Assembly (NCBI GenBank): GCA_035531755.1
Contig: DATKSK010000018.1
Coordinates: 1-64,000 of the forward strand
Length of the DNA: 64,000 nt
Source of the DNA: Acidimicrobiales bacterium
GTDB taxonomy: Bacteria; Actinomycetota; Acidimicrobiia; Acidimicrobiales; UBA8190
Direction of reading: 5' to 3'
The stretch's first letter is position 1; each line of letters starts with the position of its first letter. The translations under genes and the position numbers were made by a program. The notes below the pieces were generated by a model that saw only the letters and a program-made list of their open reading frames with translations, did not search any database and was not told where the DNA came from. This document shows, in pieces, positions 25,350-34,388 of this stretch.

Positions 25350-26552
25350 GTGAACTGGGTCGACTACGTGCTGCTCGTGATCGTGGCGCTGTCGGGCATC
25401 CACGGGCTGCGACTCGGGGCCGCCACGCAGGTGCTGTCGTTCGGGGGATTCTGGCTCGGGCTGTTCATCGGTGCCCTGGTGGCGCCGTCGCTGGCCGGGC
25501 TGGCCTCGGGCACCACGGCCAAGACGCTGGTGGCTCTGGTCGTCCTCATCGGGGTGGCCACGATCCTCGGCGCCGTGGGCCGCCTGCTCGGCGTGCGCTC
25601 CAGCCGGTTCCTGCAACGGCTGCGCCTGGGCCCGCTCGACTCGGCCTTCGGCGTGGCCGTGGCGGTGGTCGCCACGCTCATCGCCACCTGGCTGGTGGCC
25701 AGCCTCCTGTCCGACAGCCGGTACCCGAGCCTCGCCCGGGCCGTGCAGCAGTCGCGCATCGTGCGCGCCCTCGACCACGTCCTGCCCCCGATCCCGACGG
25801 TGTTCACCGGCGTGCAACGCTTCCTCGCCCAGAACGGCTTCCCCGTGGTGTTCGCCGGGCTTCCCCCCGAGGTGGCCGGTCCCGTGACCCTGCCGAGCGA
25901 CGCGGCCGAGCGTGCCGCCGTCGTGCGGGCCGAGCCGTCGACGGTGCAGGTGGCCGGGCAGGGCTGCGGGGTCATCCAGGAGGGCTCGGGCTTCGTCGCC
26001 GCGCCGGGCCTCGTGGTCACCAACGCGCACGTCGTGGCGGGCATCGCCGCTCCGGTCGTCATCGACGGCACGGGCCGGCATCCCGCCACCGCGGCGGTGT
26101 TCGACCCCCAGCTCGACGTGGCCGTGCTCCGCGTGCCCGGGCTCGCCGACCCGGCGCTCCCCATCGACGCCACCATCGTCGCCCGGGGCACCACCGGTGT
26201 CGTGCTCGGCTACCCCGAGGGCGGCCCGTTCACCTACGGCAAGGCCGGGGTGGCGGCATCGTTCAAAGCCGTCGGCCTCGACATCTACGGGAAGTCCACG
26301 ACCACCCGGCAGATCTACCAGCTCGACGCCACGGTCAACCCCGGCAACTCCGGCGGTCCCATCGTGTCGTCGGGGGACGCCGGCATCCCCGACGGAACCG
26401 TCATCGGGGTCGTGTTCGCCCGGTCGACCACCTACAGCGGCGTCGGGTACGCGCTGGCCATGCCGGCGGTGGTCACCGACATCGCCCAGGCCCAGGCCCG
26501 CGTCCGGGCCACCGACGGCTCGGTGGGCACCGGGGCCTGCCTCTCCTCGTAG
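25350..26552 (+). CDS. marP: MarP-type membrane-anchored serine protease
   Basis: 400 residues. Four membrane segments in the first ~120 residues resemble a CvpA-type domain (VDYVLLVIVALSGIHGLRLG, TLVALVVLIGVATILGAVG). A trypsin-like protease domain follows outside the membrane. The catalytic triad is visible: His in TNAHVVAG, Asp in DPQLDVAVLRV and Ser in NPGNSGGP. A Cys in GQGCGVIQEGSGF and one near the C-terminus (GTGACLSS) could pair, as in the redox-controlled M. tuberculosis MarP (Rv3671c), which protects against acid and oxidative stress. GTG 25350 has GGGGGAGGA nine bases upstream. The protein is monocistronic and divergent from the FAD oxidase. Confidence 0.9.
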   Translation: MNWVDYVLLVIVALSGIHGLRLGAATQVLSFGGFWLGLFIGALVAPSLAGLASGTTAKTLVALVVLIGVATILGAVGRLLGVRSSRFLQRLRLGPLDSAFGVAVAVVATLIATWLVASLLSDSRYPSLARAVQQSRIVRALDHVLPPIPTVFTGVQRFLAQNGFPVVFAGLPPEVAGPVTLPSDAAERAAVVRAEPSTVQVAGQGCGVIQEGSGFVAAPGLVVTNAHVVAGIAAPVVIDGTGRHPATAAVFDPQLDVAVLRVPGLADPALPIDATIVARGTTGVVLGYPEGGPFTYGKAGVAASFKAVGLDIYGKSTTTRQIYQLDATVNPGNSGGPIVSSGDAGIPDGTVIGVVFARSTTYSGVGYALAMPAVVTDIAQAQARVRATDGSVGTGACLSS

Positions 26553-26645
26553 GCGCGGTCCGGTCGCCCCCTCCCCCGGCGGCGGTACCCCGGGGCGCCG
26601 CGCCCGCGTGGCCCGGCAGCCATCGGGCCGGGCCCCCGGCTAAGA

Positions 26646-28559
26646 ATGCTGCCGGTGGGTCTACGGATCGAGGACTACGGGATCATCGGCGACACGCACA
26701 CCGCCGGGCTGGTGGGGTGCGACGGGTCGATCGACTGGCTGTGCCTCCCGCGCTTCGACTCCGACGCCTGCTTCGCCCAGCTCCTGGGCACGCCCGAGCA
26801 CGGCTACTGGCGCATCGCACCGGCCACGGGTGACTACGAGGTCCGGCGGGCGTACCGCCCCGACTCCCTGGTCCTCGAGACCGAGTTCGAGACCGCCGAC
26901 GGGGTGGCCCGGCTCGTCGACTGCATGCCGATCCGCGAGCACCACCCCCAGGTGGTCCGGATGGTCCAGTCCGTGCGGGGCAGCGTGGCCATGCGCATGG
27001 ACCTCGTGATCCGCTTCGGGAACGGGTCGATGGTCCCGTGGGTGCGGCGGGTGGACGGGCTGCTGGCCGCCGTCTCCGGCCCCGACGCCCTCGCCCTGTG
27101 GACGCCCGTGCGCACCCGGGGCGAGGACATGACGACCGCGGCCGAGTTCACCGTGGCCGGCGACGACCACGTCCCCTTCGTGCTCACCTGGTACCCGTCG
27201 CAAGAGGCCCCGCCGCGGCCCGTCGACGCCCACTACGCCATCACCGACACCGAGATGTGGTGGCGCGACTGGGCCGCCATGTGCTCCTACGAAGGGGTGT
27301 TCCGCGAGCCGGTGGTGCGATCGCTGATCACGCTCAAGGCCCTCACCTACCACCCCACCGGGGGAATCGTGGCCGCCCCCACGACGTCGCTGCCCGAGAC
27401 CCTGGGAGGTGAGCGCAACTGGGACTACCGCTACTGCTGGCTGCGCGACGCCACCCTGACGCTGCAGGCGCTCATGCGGGGCGGCTACCACGACGAGGCC
27501 CTCGACTGGCGCGACTGGCTGCTGCGGGCGGTGGCGGGGGACGTCTCGAAGCTCCAGATCATGTACGGGCCCGGGGGCGAGCGCAGGCTCGACGAATGGG
27601 TGGTGGACTGGCTCCCGGGCTACGAGGGCTCGGCCCCGGTGCGCATCGGCAACGCCGCGTCGGGCCAGTTCCAGCTGGACGTCTACGGCGAGGTGCTGTC
27701 CGCCCTCTACGAGGCGTGCGCCGTGGGGAGCCCGCTGAGCGCGTCGGCCTGGGACCTGCAGGTGGCCCTGGTCGAGTTCGTGGAGAACAACTGGCAGGAG
27801 CCCGACGAGGGCATCTGGGAGGTGCGTGGCCCGCGCCGGCACTTCACCCACTCCAAGGTCATGGCCTGGGTGGCGGTCGACCGCGCCGTGCGCAGCATCG
27901 AGGAGCTCGGCCTCGACGGCCCGCTCGACCGGTGGCGCCAGGTGCGCGACGCCATCCACGAGGAGGTGTGCGCGCAGGGGTACAACGCCGCGGTCGGCTC
28001 CTTCACCCAGTACTTCGGGTCCGACGCCCTCGACGCCAGCCTGCTCATGATCCCCCTCGTGGGGTTCCTCCCCGCCACCGACGACCGGGTGCGCTCCACG
28101 GTCGAGGCGATCGAGCGCGGACTCACCGAGGACGGCTTCGTCCTGCGCTACCGCACCGGGGACGCCGGTGACGTGGACGGGCTCCACGGGCGCGAGGGCG
28201 CCTTCCTGGCCTGCTCGTTCTGGATGGCCGACTGCCTGCACCTGATCGGCCGCCCCGAGGACGCCCGGGCCATGCTCGAGCGCCTCCTCGGCCTGCGCAA
28301 CGAGCTCGGGCTGCTGGCCGAGGAGTACGACGTGCATGCCGGCCGCCAGGTGGGGAACTTCCCGCAGGCCTTCTCGCACGTGTCGCTCGTCAACGCGGCG
28401 TTCAACCTCACCGGCCATCCCCGCATGCACGAGCAGGACGCCGCGCCGGCCGTCCGCCGGTCACACCTGCACGGGGGCCGCAAGCGGTGGGCGGCGGGCC
28501 CCGAGCACGGCGGCCGGCAGCGGCCGGGCCGCGCCGGGAGACCCCCGGAGAGGAGCTAG
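26646..28559 (+). CDS. GH15-family glucoamylase / trehalase-type hydrolase
   Basis: 637 residues. The N-terminus IEDYGIIGDTHTAGLVG and DGSIDWLCLPRFDS is the signature of the bacterial GH15 group that includes mycobacterial trehalase. The catalytic (alpha/alpha)6 barrel follows, with GGERNWDYRYCWLRDA. The probable general acid lies in PDEGIWEVRG and the general base in AEEYDVHAGRQVGNFPQAFS. Product would be glucose from an alpha-glucan or trehalose. The last ~40 residues are Arg/Gly-rich and look dispensable. Start uncertain: ATG 26646 or GTG 26655, near TAAGAAT. Three bases separate its stop from the glucose dehydrogenase start. Confidence 0.85.
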   Translation: MLPVGLRIEDYGIIGDTHTAGLVGCDGSIDWLCLPRFDSDACFAQLLGTPEHGYWRIAPATGDYEVRRAYRPDSLVLETEFETADGVARLVDCMPIREHHPQVVRMVQSVRGSVAMRMDLVIRFGNGSMVPWVRRVDGLLAAVSGPDALALWTPVRTRGEDMTTAAEFTVAGDDHVPFVLTWYPSQEAPPRPVDAHYAITDTEMWWRDWAAMCSYEGVFREPVVRSLITLKALTYHPTGGIVAAPTTSLPETLGGERNWDYRYCWLRDATLTLQALMRGGYHDEALDWRDWLLRAVAGDVSKLQIMYGPGGERRLDEWVVDWLPGYEGSAPVRIGNAASGQFQLDVYGEVLSALYEACAVGSPLSASAWDLQVALVEFVENNWQEPDEGIWEVRGPRRHFTHSKVMAWVAVDRAVRSIEELGLDGPLDRWRQVRDAIHEEVCAQGYNAAVGSFTQYFGSDALDASLLMIPLVGFLPATDDRVRSTVEAIERGLTEDGFVLRYRTGDAGDVDGLHGREGAFLACSFWMADCLHLIGRPEDARAMLERLLGLRNELGLLAEEYDVHAGRQVGNFPQAFSHVSLVNAAFNLTGHPRMHEQDAAPAVRRSHLHGGRKRWAAGPEHGGRQRPGRAGRPPERS

Positions 28560-28562
28560 GCC

Positions 28563-29609
28563 ATGCAGGCCCTGACGGTGCAGCCCATGACGGCGGGATC
28601 GGCGCGCCTCGACGACGTCCCCGAGCCGCCCGCCTCCGACGGCCCGGTGCTGGTCCAGACGCTCGCCGTGGGCGTGTGCGGCACCGACATGGAGATCGTG
28701 TCGGGGGCGTACGGGTGGGCGCCGCCGGGTCGCGAACGCCTGGTGCTCGGCCACGAGTCCCTGGGCCGCGTCCTCGAGGCGCCCGACGGCGCACCCGTGG
28801 CGGCGGGGGACCTCGTGGTGGGCATCGTCCGGCGCCCCGACCCGGTGCCCTGCGAGAACTGCGCGGTGGGTGAGTGGGACTTCTGCCGCAACGGCCAGTA
28901 CACCGAGCGCGGCATCAAGGGCCACGACGGCTACTGCTCCGAGCGCTACCGGATCCACCCCGACTTCGCCGTGAAGGTGGACCCCGGCCTGGGAGCGCTC
29001 GGCGTGCTCCTGGAGCCCACGAGCGTGGTGGCCAAGGCGTGGGAGCAGATCGACCGGATCGGCGGGCGGGCCCACTGGGCGCCGCGCCACGCGGTGGTGA
29101 CCGGCGCGGGGCCCATCGGCCTGCTGGCCGCGCTCCTGGCGGTGCAGCGCGGGCTCGAGGTGCACGTCTTCGACCAGGTCACGACCGGGATCAAGCCCGA
29201 CCTCGTGGCGGCGCTCGGTGCCAGCTACCACACCGGGAAGATCGAGGACGCCTGTTCGAGCCCCGACGTCGTGGTCGAGTGCACCGGGGTCGGGTCGCTC
29301 GTGTTCGACGCCATGGAGCACCTGGGCCCCGGAGGCGTCGCCTGCCTCACCGGCGTGTCGTCGGGCGGCCGGGCCATGCACGTGGACGCCGGGATGCTCA
29401 ACCGTTCGATGGTGCTCGAGAACCAGTCCGTGGTGGGGTCGGTCAACGCCAACCGCCGGCACTACGAGGCGGCCGCGGCCGCGCTGGTGGCGGCCGACCG
29501 GTCCTGGCTCGAACGCCTCGTGACCCGGCGCGTCCCCCTGGCGGACTGGCAGGACGCCCTGCAGCGCCGGCCCGACGACGTCAAGGTGGTCATCGAGGTC
29601 GGGACGTGA
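28563..29609 (+). CDS. gdh: Glucose 1-dehydrogenase, zinc-dependent MDR family
   Basis: 348 residues. GVCGTDMEIVSG holds the catalytic zinc Cys and GHESLG the His. The structural-zinc loop is CENCAVGEWDFC. A Rossmann fold begins VVTGAGPIGLLAALLA. The overall layout with the FDQV-type second strand and the Glu_dehyd_C-like end (ENQSVVGSVNANRRHYEAA) matches archaeal and actinobacterial glucose dehydrogenases. The enzyme would turn glucose into glucono-1,5-lactone with NAD(P)+. It lies three bases after the GH15 gene and overlaps the next gene by four bases. Confidence 0.9.
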   Translation: MQALTVQPMTAGSARLDDVPEPPASDGPVLVQTLAVGVCGTDMEIVSGAYGWAPPGRERLVLGHESLGRVLEAPDGAPVAAGDLVVGIVRRPDPVPCENCAVGEWDFCRNGQYTERGIKGHDGYCSERYRIHPDFAVKVDPGLGALGVLLEPTSVVAKAWEQIDRIGGRAHWAPRHAVVTGAGPIGLLAALLAVQRGLEVHVFDQVTTGIKPDLVAALGASYHTGKIEDACSSPDVVVECTGVGSLVFDAMEHLGPGGVACLTGVSSGGRAMHVDAGMLNRSMVLENQSVVGSVNANRRHYEAAAAALVAADRSWLERLVTRRVPLADWQDALQRRPDDVKVVIEVGT

Positions 29610-30535
29610 CGACGACCGAGATCGCCCCCGGGGTGGTCGAGATCGACACCCTGCTCGGGGGGTGGGAGAAGGTGACGGCCGGCTACCTGGTGCACGGGGA
29701 CGCCCCCGTGCTGGTGGAGACCGGGAGCCAGAGCTCGGTGCCGGCGCTGCTCGAGGCGCTCGGCGCGCTCGGGGTGAGCCCCGGCGAGCTGGCCGGGGTG
29801 GCGGTCACCCACATCCACCTCGACCACGCCGGTGGGGTCGGCGACGTGGCCCGGGCGTTCCCGGCGGCCACCGTGTACGTGCACGAGAAGGGCGCGCGCC
29901 ACCTGGCCGACCCGGCCCGGCTCATCGACTCGGCGGCGCGCGTCTACGGGCCGCTGCTCGACTCGCTCTACGGCCGGCTCGACCCCACGCCGGCGGAGCG
30001 CATCCACGTGCTCGCCGACGGCGAGGAGATCCGCGTGGGGCCGGGCCGGGTGCTCACCACCGTGGACTCGCCCGGTCACGCCAAGCACCACCTCGCCCTG
30101 CACGACTCGGCGAGCGGCATCCTGTTCGCAGGCGACGCCGTCGGTGTGCGCCTGCCCGACGCCGGCGTCCTGCGCCCGTCGACGCCGCCGCCCGACTTCG
30201 ACCTCGACCAGGCGGTGCGCTCCCTGCACCGCTTCGCCGAGCGGCGGCCGTCGGGGCTCGCCCTGGCCCACTACGGGCTCCTCCCCGAGCCCGCCGCGGT
30301 GCTCGCCGAGGCCGAGGAGACGCTGCGCGCGTGGGCGAGCGTGGCCGAGCAGGCGTGGCGTGCCGGCGATGACATCGCCGGGGCCCTCGAGGCGGCCTTC
30401 GCGGGCGACGTGTCGGGCGTGGACGCCGCGCACCGGGAGAAGCTCGACACGCTCAACGGCGTGCACTCCAACGCGGCGGGCTTCCGGCGCTGGCTCGACT
30501 CCCGCGCCGACGCCTCGAGACCCCCCCAGCCCTGA
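29606..30535 (+). CDS. Metallo-beta-lactamase-fold hydrolase
   Basis: 309 residues. The dinuclear metal motif THIHLDHAGG is near residue 75, with the downstream ligands in SPGHAKHH, FAGDAVG and LAHYG. The GTG start overlaps the glucose dehydrogenase stop (GTGA), which implies coupled translation. Members of this fold include lactonases, thioesterases and glyoxalase II. The position suggests a role on the lactone made by the neighbouring enzyme (inference from context only). No signal peptide is present; the reaction would be cytosolic. Confidence 0.85.
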   Translation: MTTTEIAPGVVEIDTLLGGWEKVTAGYLVHGDAPVLVETGSQSSVPALLEALGALGVSPGELAGVAVTHIHLDHAGGVGDVARAFPAATVYVHEKGARHLADPARLIDSAARVYGPLLDSLYGRLDPTPAERIHVLADGEEIRVGPGRVLTTVDSPGHAKHHLALHDSASGILFAGDAVGVRLPDAGVLRPSTPPPDFDLDQAVRSLHRFAERRPSGLALAHYGLLPEPAAVLAEAEETLRAWASVAEQAWRAGDDIAGALEAAFAGDVSGVDAAHREKLDTLNGVHSNAAGFRRWLDSRADASRPPQP

Positions 30536-30600
30536 CCGCGGGACCCCGGGAGCCGGCCGTCGGCCGGGACCTTCTCCTCTGGAGCGCCACCGTCACTATC

Positions 30601-30624
30601 CCTAGGTTCGGACCTAGGTTCGGA
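30601..30624. repeat. 12-bp tandem duplication upstream of WS/DGAT gene
   Basis: CCTAGGTTCGGA occurs twice in tandem, followed by a third degenerate unit. It begins just after a possible -10 box (CACTAT, 30594-30599), so it would lie in the 5' leader of the acyltransferase gene. No function can be assigned. Confidence 0.8.
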
Positions 30625-30679
30625 CCCTCGGTCCGGGCCTGGAGTGGTCCCCTTCCACGACGGGGACGGGAGGTCCTAG

Positions 30680-32119
30680 ATGGACGGGACGGCGGAGGCG
30701 TTCATGCGAGAGAGCGACGCCTTCTCCTGGTACATGGAGAACGACCCGGCCCTGCGGGCGACCATCGTCGCCGTGGCCTGGCTGGATCGCGGCCCGGCGT
30801 TCGACTCCCTCCAGGAGCGGCTCGAGCGGGCCACGCGGCTCGTGCCTCGCTTCCGCCAGCGCCCGGTGGACGTCCCGGGGCGGCTGTCGCCGCCGCGCTG
30901 GGAGTTCGACCCGGGTTTCGACCTGACGTGGCACCTGCGGCGGGTGGCCGCCCCGGCGCCCGGCACGCCCGATGCCGTGCTCGGCCTGGCGCGCACCATC
31001 GCCACCACGGGGTTCGACCGTTCGCGCCCTCTGTGGGAGTTCACGCTGGTGGAGCAGCTCGAGGGGGACCGGGCCGCGCTGGTCATGAAGGTCCACCACT
31101 CCCTGACCGACGGCATCGGGGGCATGCAGCTGCTCCTCCTGCTGTTCGACGCCTCCCCCGACCCCGAGCCTCGGGGCGAGATGCCCCCGGCGCCCGGGAG
31201 CCCTGCGCTCGGGCCCGCCGGTCTCGTCCGCGCCGGCGTCGCCCACGACTGGCGCCGGGTCACGGCGCTGGCGCGCCGGGACGCCGCCGCCATGGTCCCG
31301 GCCGCCCTCACTGTCGCCCGCCACCCGGTGCGCAGCACGCGCGACGCCATCGAGACGGCGCGCTCGGTCGGCCGCATGGTCGCCCCCGTCGCGGCCACGC
31401 TCTCCCCGGTGATGACCGCACGCGGCCTGGGCCGCACCCTGGCCATGATCACGGTGCCCTTCGAGGACCTGCGCCGGTCCTCGGCCCTGGCCGGCGGGAC
31501 GGTCAACGACGGCTTCCTGGCCGCCGTCACCGGCGGGCTGCGCCGGTATCACGAGCGCCACGGCGCCACCGTGGGGGATCTCCGGGTCACCATGCCCATC
31601 AGCCTGCGCACGCCCGACGACCCCGCCGCCGGGAACCGGATCACGCTGGCGCGCTTCACGGTCCCCGCCGGCGCCCTCGACCCCGCCGACCGGATCCGTT
31701 CCATGGGACAGCGCTGCCGTCTGGCACGCGAGGAGCGCGCCGTGCCGCACTCGAACGCCATCGCGGGCACGCTCAACCTCCTCCCCCAGGGGGTCGTGGG
31801 GAGCATGCTGAAGCACGTCGACTTCCTGGCCAGCAACGTCCCGGGCCTGTCGTTCCCCGTCTACCTGTGCGGCGTGCCGACGAGCGGCTACTTCGCCTTC
31901 GGCCCGACCCTGGGATCGGCGCTCAACGTCACACTGGTCTCGTACGCGGGGACATGCTGCATCGGGGTGACCGTGGACAGCGCGGCCGTGCCCGACCACG
32001 CCGCGCTGGTCGAGTGCCTGCGGGAGGGCTTCGCCGAGGTCGTGGCCCTCGGCGCCGGGCGCCGGGCGCGCCCCGGGCACGGCACCCCCGACCTCCGGAG
32101 GGCCGCTCTGAAAGACTGA
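30680..32119 (+). CDS. Wax ester synthase / diacylglycerol acyltransferase (WS/DGAT)
   Basis: 479 residues, normal for the family. The active-site HHSLTDGIGG (HHxxxDG) lies around residue 136. The N-terminus begins MDGTAEAFMRESDAFSWYMENDP, close to the mycobacterial and Marinobacter forms. The C-terminal half has FEDLRRSSALAGGTVNDGFLAAVTGGLRRY, NRITLARFTVP, and SNVPGLSFPVYLCG. These enzymes esterify fatty alcohols or diacylglycerol with acyl-CoA for storage lipid. The ATG has GGGAGG six bases upstream. The next gene starts seven bases later, so a lipid-linked operon is likely. Confidence 0.9.
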   Translation: MDGTAEAFMRESDAFSWYMENDPALRATIVAVAWLDRGPAFDSLQERLERATRLVPRFRQRPVDVPGRLSPPRWEFDPGFDLTWHLRRVAAPAPGTPDAVLGLARTIATTGFDRSRPLWEFTLVEQLEGDRAALVMKVHHSLTDGIGGMQLLLLLFDASPDPEPRGEMPPAPGSPALGPAGLVRAGVAHDWRRVTALARRDAAAMVPAALTVARHPVRSTRDAIETARSVGRMVAPVAATLSPVMTARGLGRTLAMITVPFEDLRRSSALAGGTVNDGFLAAVTGGLRRYHERHGATVGDLRVTMPISLRTPDDPAAGNRITLARFTVPAGALDPADRIRSMGQRCRLAREERAVPHSNAIAGTLNLLPQGVVGSMLKHVDFLASNVPGLSFPVYLCGVPTSGYFAFGPTLGSALNVTLVSYAGTCCIGVTVDSAAVPDHAALVECLREGFAEVVALGAGRRARPGHGTPDLRRAALKD

Positions 32120-32126
32120 GGGGCGC

Positions 32127-32903
32127 ATGCGCAGCTCCGCGCCCACGGTCGACGACGTGGTGGCTGCTCTCGACCGGGACGGGTACGCCGTCGTCGAGGG
32201 CCTGCTCGCCGAGCCCGAGCTCGGGGAGACCCGCGTCGAACTGCAGCGCGTGCTCCGGGGGGTGCCCGGCGGGCGCAACCCCTTCGAGGGGGCGCGCACG
32301 CGGCGGGCCTACGCGCTCTTCGCCAAGACGCGGTGCCTCGACGCCGCCGCGGTCCACCCCCTCGTCCTCGGCGTGCTCGACGAGGTGCTCGGCCACTGCC
32401 AGCTCAGCGCGCCGACCGGCATCGAGATCGGCCCCGGCGAGGTCGCCCAGGTCCTCCACCACGACGACGGCATCTACCCGCTGCCGCGGCCGCACGGCGA
32501 GGTCGTCCTCAACACCATGTGGGCCCTCGACGACTTCACCGAGGCCAACGGCGCCACCCGCCTCGTCCCGGGCAGCCACCGGTGGGTGTCCGAGCAGCCC
32601 TCGGCGCAGACCCCCACGGTGGCGGCCACGATGCCGGCGGGGTCGGTGCTGTTCTATCTGGGCAGCCTCTGGCACGGCGGCGGGGCGAACACCACGAGCC
32701 GGCCGCGCCTCGGCGTGGTGCTCGAGTACGTGGCGTCCTGGCTCCGTCCCCAGGAGAACCACTTCCTGGCGGTGCCCGGGGACACGGTGCGCCGACTCCC
32801 CGAGCGCCTGCAGGAGCTGCTGGGCTACAACATCCGCCCACCGTTCATGGGCTACGTCGACGGCCGGCACCCGCGCCGCGTCCTCGAACGCGACGGGAGC
32901 TAG
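32127..32903 (+). CDS. Phytanoyl-CoA dioxygenase (PhyH) family protein
   Basis: 258 residues. The iron ligands can be seen: His and Asp in VLHHDDGIYPLP and the distal His in GSLWHGGGANTTS, followed by SRPRLG with the 2-oxoglutarate-binding Arg. Central ALDDFTEANGATRLVPGSHRW is the family core. It is a non-haem Fe(II)/2-oxoglutarate hydroxylase of unknown substrate. Its place between a WS/DGAT and a phospholipase C suggests lipid or fatty-acyl modification. It starts seven bases after the preceding stop. Confidence 0.85.
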   Translation: MRSSAPTVDDVVAALDRDGYAVVEGLLAEPELGETRVELQRVLRGVPGGRNPFEGARTRRAYALFAKTRCLDAAAVHPLVLGVLDEVLGHCQLSAPTGIEIGPGEVAQVLHHDDGIYPLPRPHGEVVLNTMWALDDFTEANGATRLVPGSHRWVSEQPSAQTPTVAATMPAGSVLFYLGSLWHGGGANTTSRPRLGVVLEYVASWLRPQENHFLAVPGDTVRRLPERLQELLGYNIRPPFMGYVDGRHPRRVLERDGS

Positions 32904-32905
32904 GC

Positions 32906-34291
32906 ATGCAGCCGCGGTCCGGTGGTGCCATCCCCCGCCGCACCTTCCTCCGGGGTGCGGCCGCCGCCGGCCTCGGCGGAACGGGCGCACTGCTGGCCGC
33001 CTGCGGCCGGTCGTCACCGGCGGCCTCCTCCACGACCACCACGGGCGCCGCCGGCCCGACCACCCGGTTCAGGGCCGGTGACCGGCCGTTCCCGTCGCGA
33101 GCGGCGGGGACCGACATGCTGCCCGAGATCCGCCACATCGTGGTGCTCATGATGGAGAACCACTCCTTCGACAATTACTTCGGGATGCTCGGGCGCGGCG
33201 ACGGGTTCGACCTCGACGCCCGGGGCCGTCCCCGCAACGCCAACCCCGGGCCCGACGGCACGCCCGTGGTCGCCTACCCGGCCCGCTCGGTGTGCCAGGC
33301 CGACGCGCATGTCTCGCAGGACTGGGCGGTGAGCCACCAGTCGTGGAACCACGGGCGCAACGACGGCTTCGTGCGGGCCAAGGGCACCGACCCGATGGCC
33401 TACTTCACCGGCGCCGACCTGCCCTTCTACTACTCGCTGGGGCGGACCTTCCCGCTGTGCGACCGGTGGTTCGCGTCGACCATGGCCCAGACCGACCCCA
33501 ACCGCCGGTTCCTGATCGCGGGGTCGGCGTTCGGCCTCGTCGACGACTCCTTCCCGGTGTCGGCGACCCGCTCCAACCGCCCGGGCGGGTTCGGGACCGT
33601 CTTCGACATGCTCGACCACTTCGGCATCCCGTGGCTCGACTACTACAGCTCCCTGCCCACGGCGCTGCTGTTCCCCTATGCGGCGGCCGCCGTGGCGCCC
33701 AACCTCGAGAAGATCGACCACTTCTTCTCCGACGCGGCGGCGGGGACGCTCCCCGGCTTCTGCCTCGTGGAGCCCGACTTCGGCACGGCCTCGGAGGAGA
33801 ACCCGCAGGACGTCCAGAACGGCCAGGCGTTCGCGGCCTCGGTGGTGAACGCGGTCATGGCCGGTCCGGCCTGGCCCGACACGGTGTTGATCTGGGTCTA
33901 CGACGAGCACGGCGGCTACTACGACCACGTCCCCCCGCAGCGGGCCGTGCCTCCCGACGACATCGCCCCGGACGTCCCTGCCGCCGAGCTCGACGGCGAC
34001 CATTACAGCTGGACCGGGTTCCGGGTGCCCGCCGTGGTGGTGTCGCCCTGGGCCAAGCGGGACTACGTGTCACACGTCGTCCACGACCACACGTCGATCC
34101 TCCGTCTCCTCGAGACGAAGTGGAACCTGCCGGCGCTCTCCAACCGTGACGCCAATGCCAGCAACCTCCTCGACACCCTCGACCTCACGGCGCGCCGGCC
34201 ACCGTTCCTGTCGCCGCCCACGCTCGCCGCCGCTCAGGCCGTCTCGGCCGACCAGGTGGCCGCCTGCGCGGCGCTGAACCAGGGGGGCTGA
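32906..34291 (+). CDS. Tat-exported lipoprotein phospholipase C / phosphoesterase
   Basis: 461 residues. A twin-arginine signal (PRRTFLRGAAAAGLGG) runs into a lipobox-like LLAAC, so the protein is probably exported folded and lipidated. A Thr/Ser linker is followed by the PF04185 domain. Its hallmarks are VVLMMENHSFDNYFG, DPNRRFLIAGS, and YDEHGGYYDHV. It would hydrolyse phospholipid or other phosphodiester head groups outside the cell. It has just three bases between it and the PhyH stop, so WS/DGAT, PhyH and this gene form one transcript. Confidence 0.9.
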   Translation: MQPRSGGAIPRRTFLRGAAAAGLGGTGALLAACGRSSPAASSTTTTGAAGPTTRFRAGDRPFPSRAAGTDMLPEIRHIVVLMMENHSFDNYFGMLGRGDGFDLDARGRPRNANPGPDGTPVVAYPARSVCQADAHVSQDWAVSHQSWNHGRNDGFVRAKGTDPMAYFTGADLPFYYSLGRTFPLCDRWFASTMAQTDPNRRFLIAGSAFGLVDDSFPVSATRSNRPGGFGTVFDMLDHFGIPWLDYYSSLPTALLFPYAAAAVAPNLEKIDHFFSDAAAGTLPGFCLVEPDFGTASEENPQDVQNGQAFAASVVNAVMAGPAWPDTVLIWVYDEHGGYYDHVPPQRAVPPDDIAPDVPAAELDGDHYSWTGFRVPAVVVSPWAKRDYVSHVVHDHTSILRLLETKWNLPALSNRDANASNLLDTLDLTARRPPFLSPPTLAAAQAVSADQVAACAALNQGG

Positions 34292-34304
34292 TCCGGCGCG
34301 GTCT

Positions 34305-34372
34305 CCGGCCACCACCGATCCGCGGCCACCACCGATCTGGGCGGCGCGATCCGGGCGGCGCGATCCGGTGGT
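34305..34372. repeat. Paired duplications with an inverted arm
   Basis: Two tandem pairs lie between the phospholipase and enoyl-CoA hydratase genes: GGCCACCACCGATC twice, then GGGCGGCGCGATCC twice. The outer arms (CCACCACCGATC, GATCCGGTGGTGG) are nearly complementary and could fold into a long hairpin just upstream of the -10 box at 34378. A transcript-end or operator role is possible. Confidence 0.6.
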
Positions 34373-34377
34373 GGCGG

Positions 34378-34383
34378 TACGGT
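34378..34383 (+). promoter_or_regulatory. TANNNT -10 box, enoyl-CoA hydratase
   Basis: TACGGT ends five bases before the ATG at 34389. No ribosome site is present, consistent with a leaderless message. Confidence 0.5.
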
Positions 34384-34388
34384 GCGCC

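Noticed and set aside
26553-26645. Hairpin-forming GC runs after marP as an intrinsic terminator
   Set aside because: Stems are possible everywhere in such GC-rich DNA and no T tract follows. I found no convincing classical terminator in the window.
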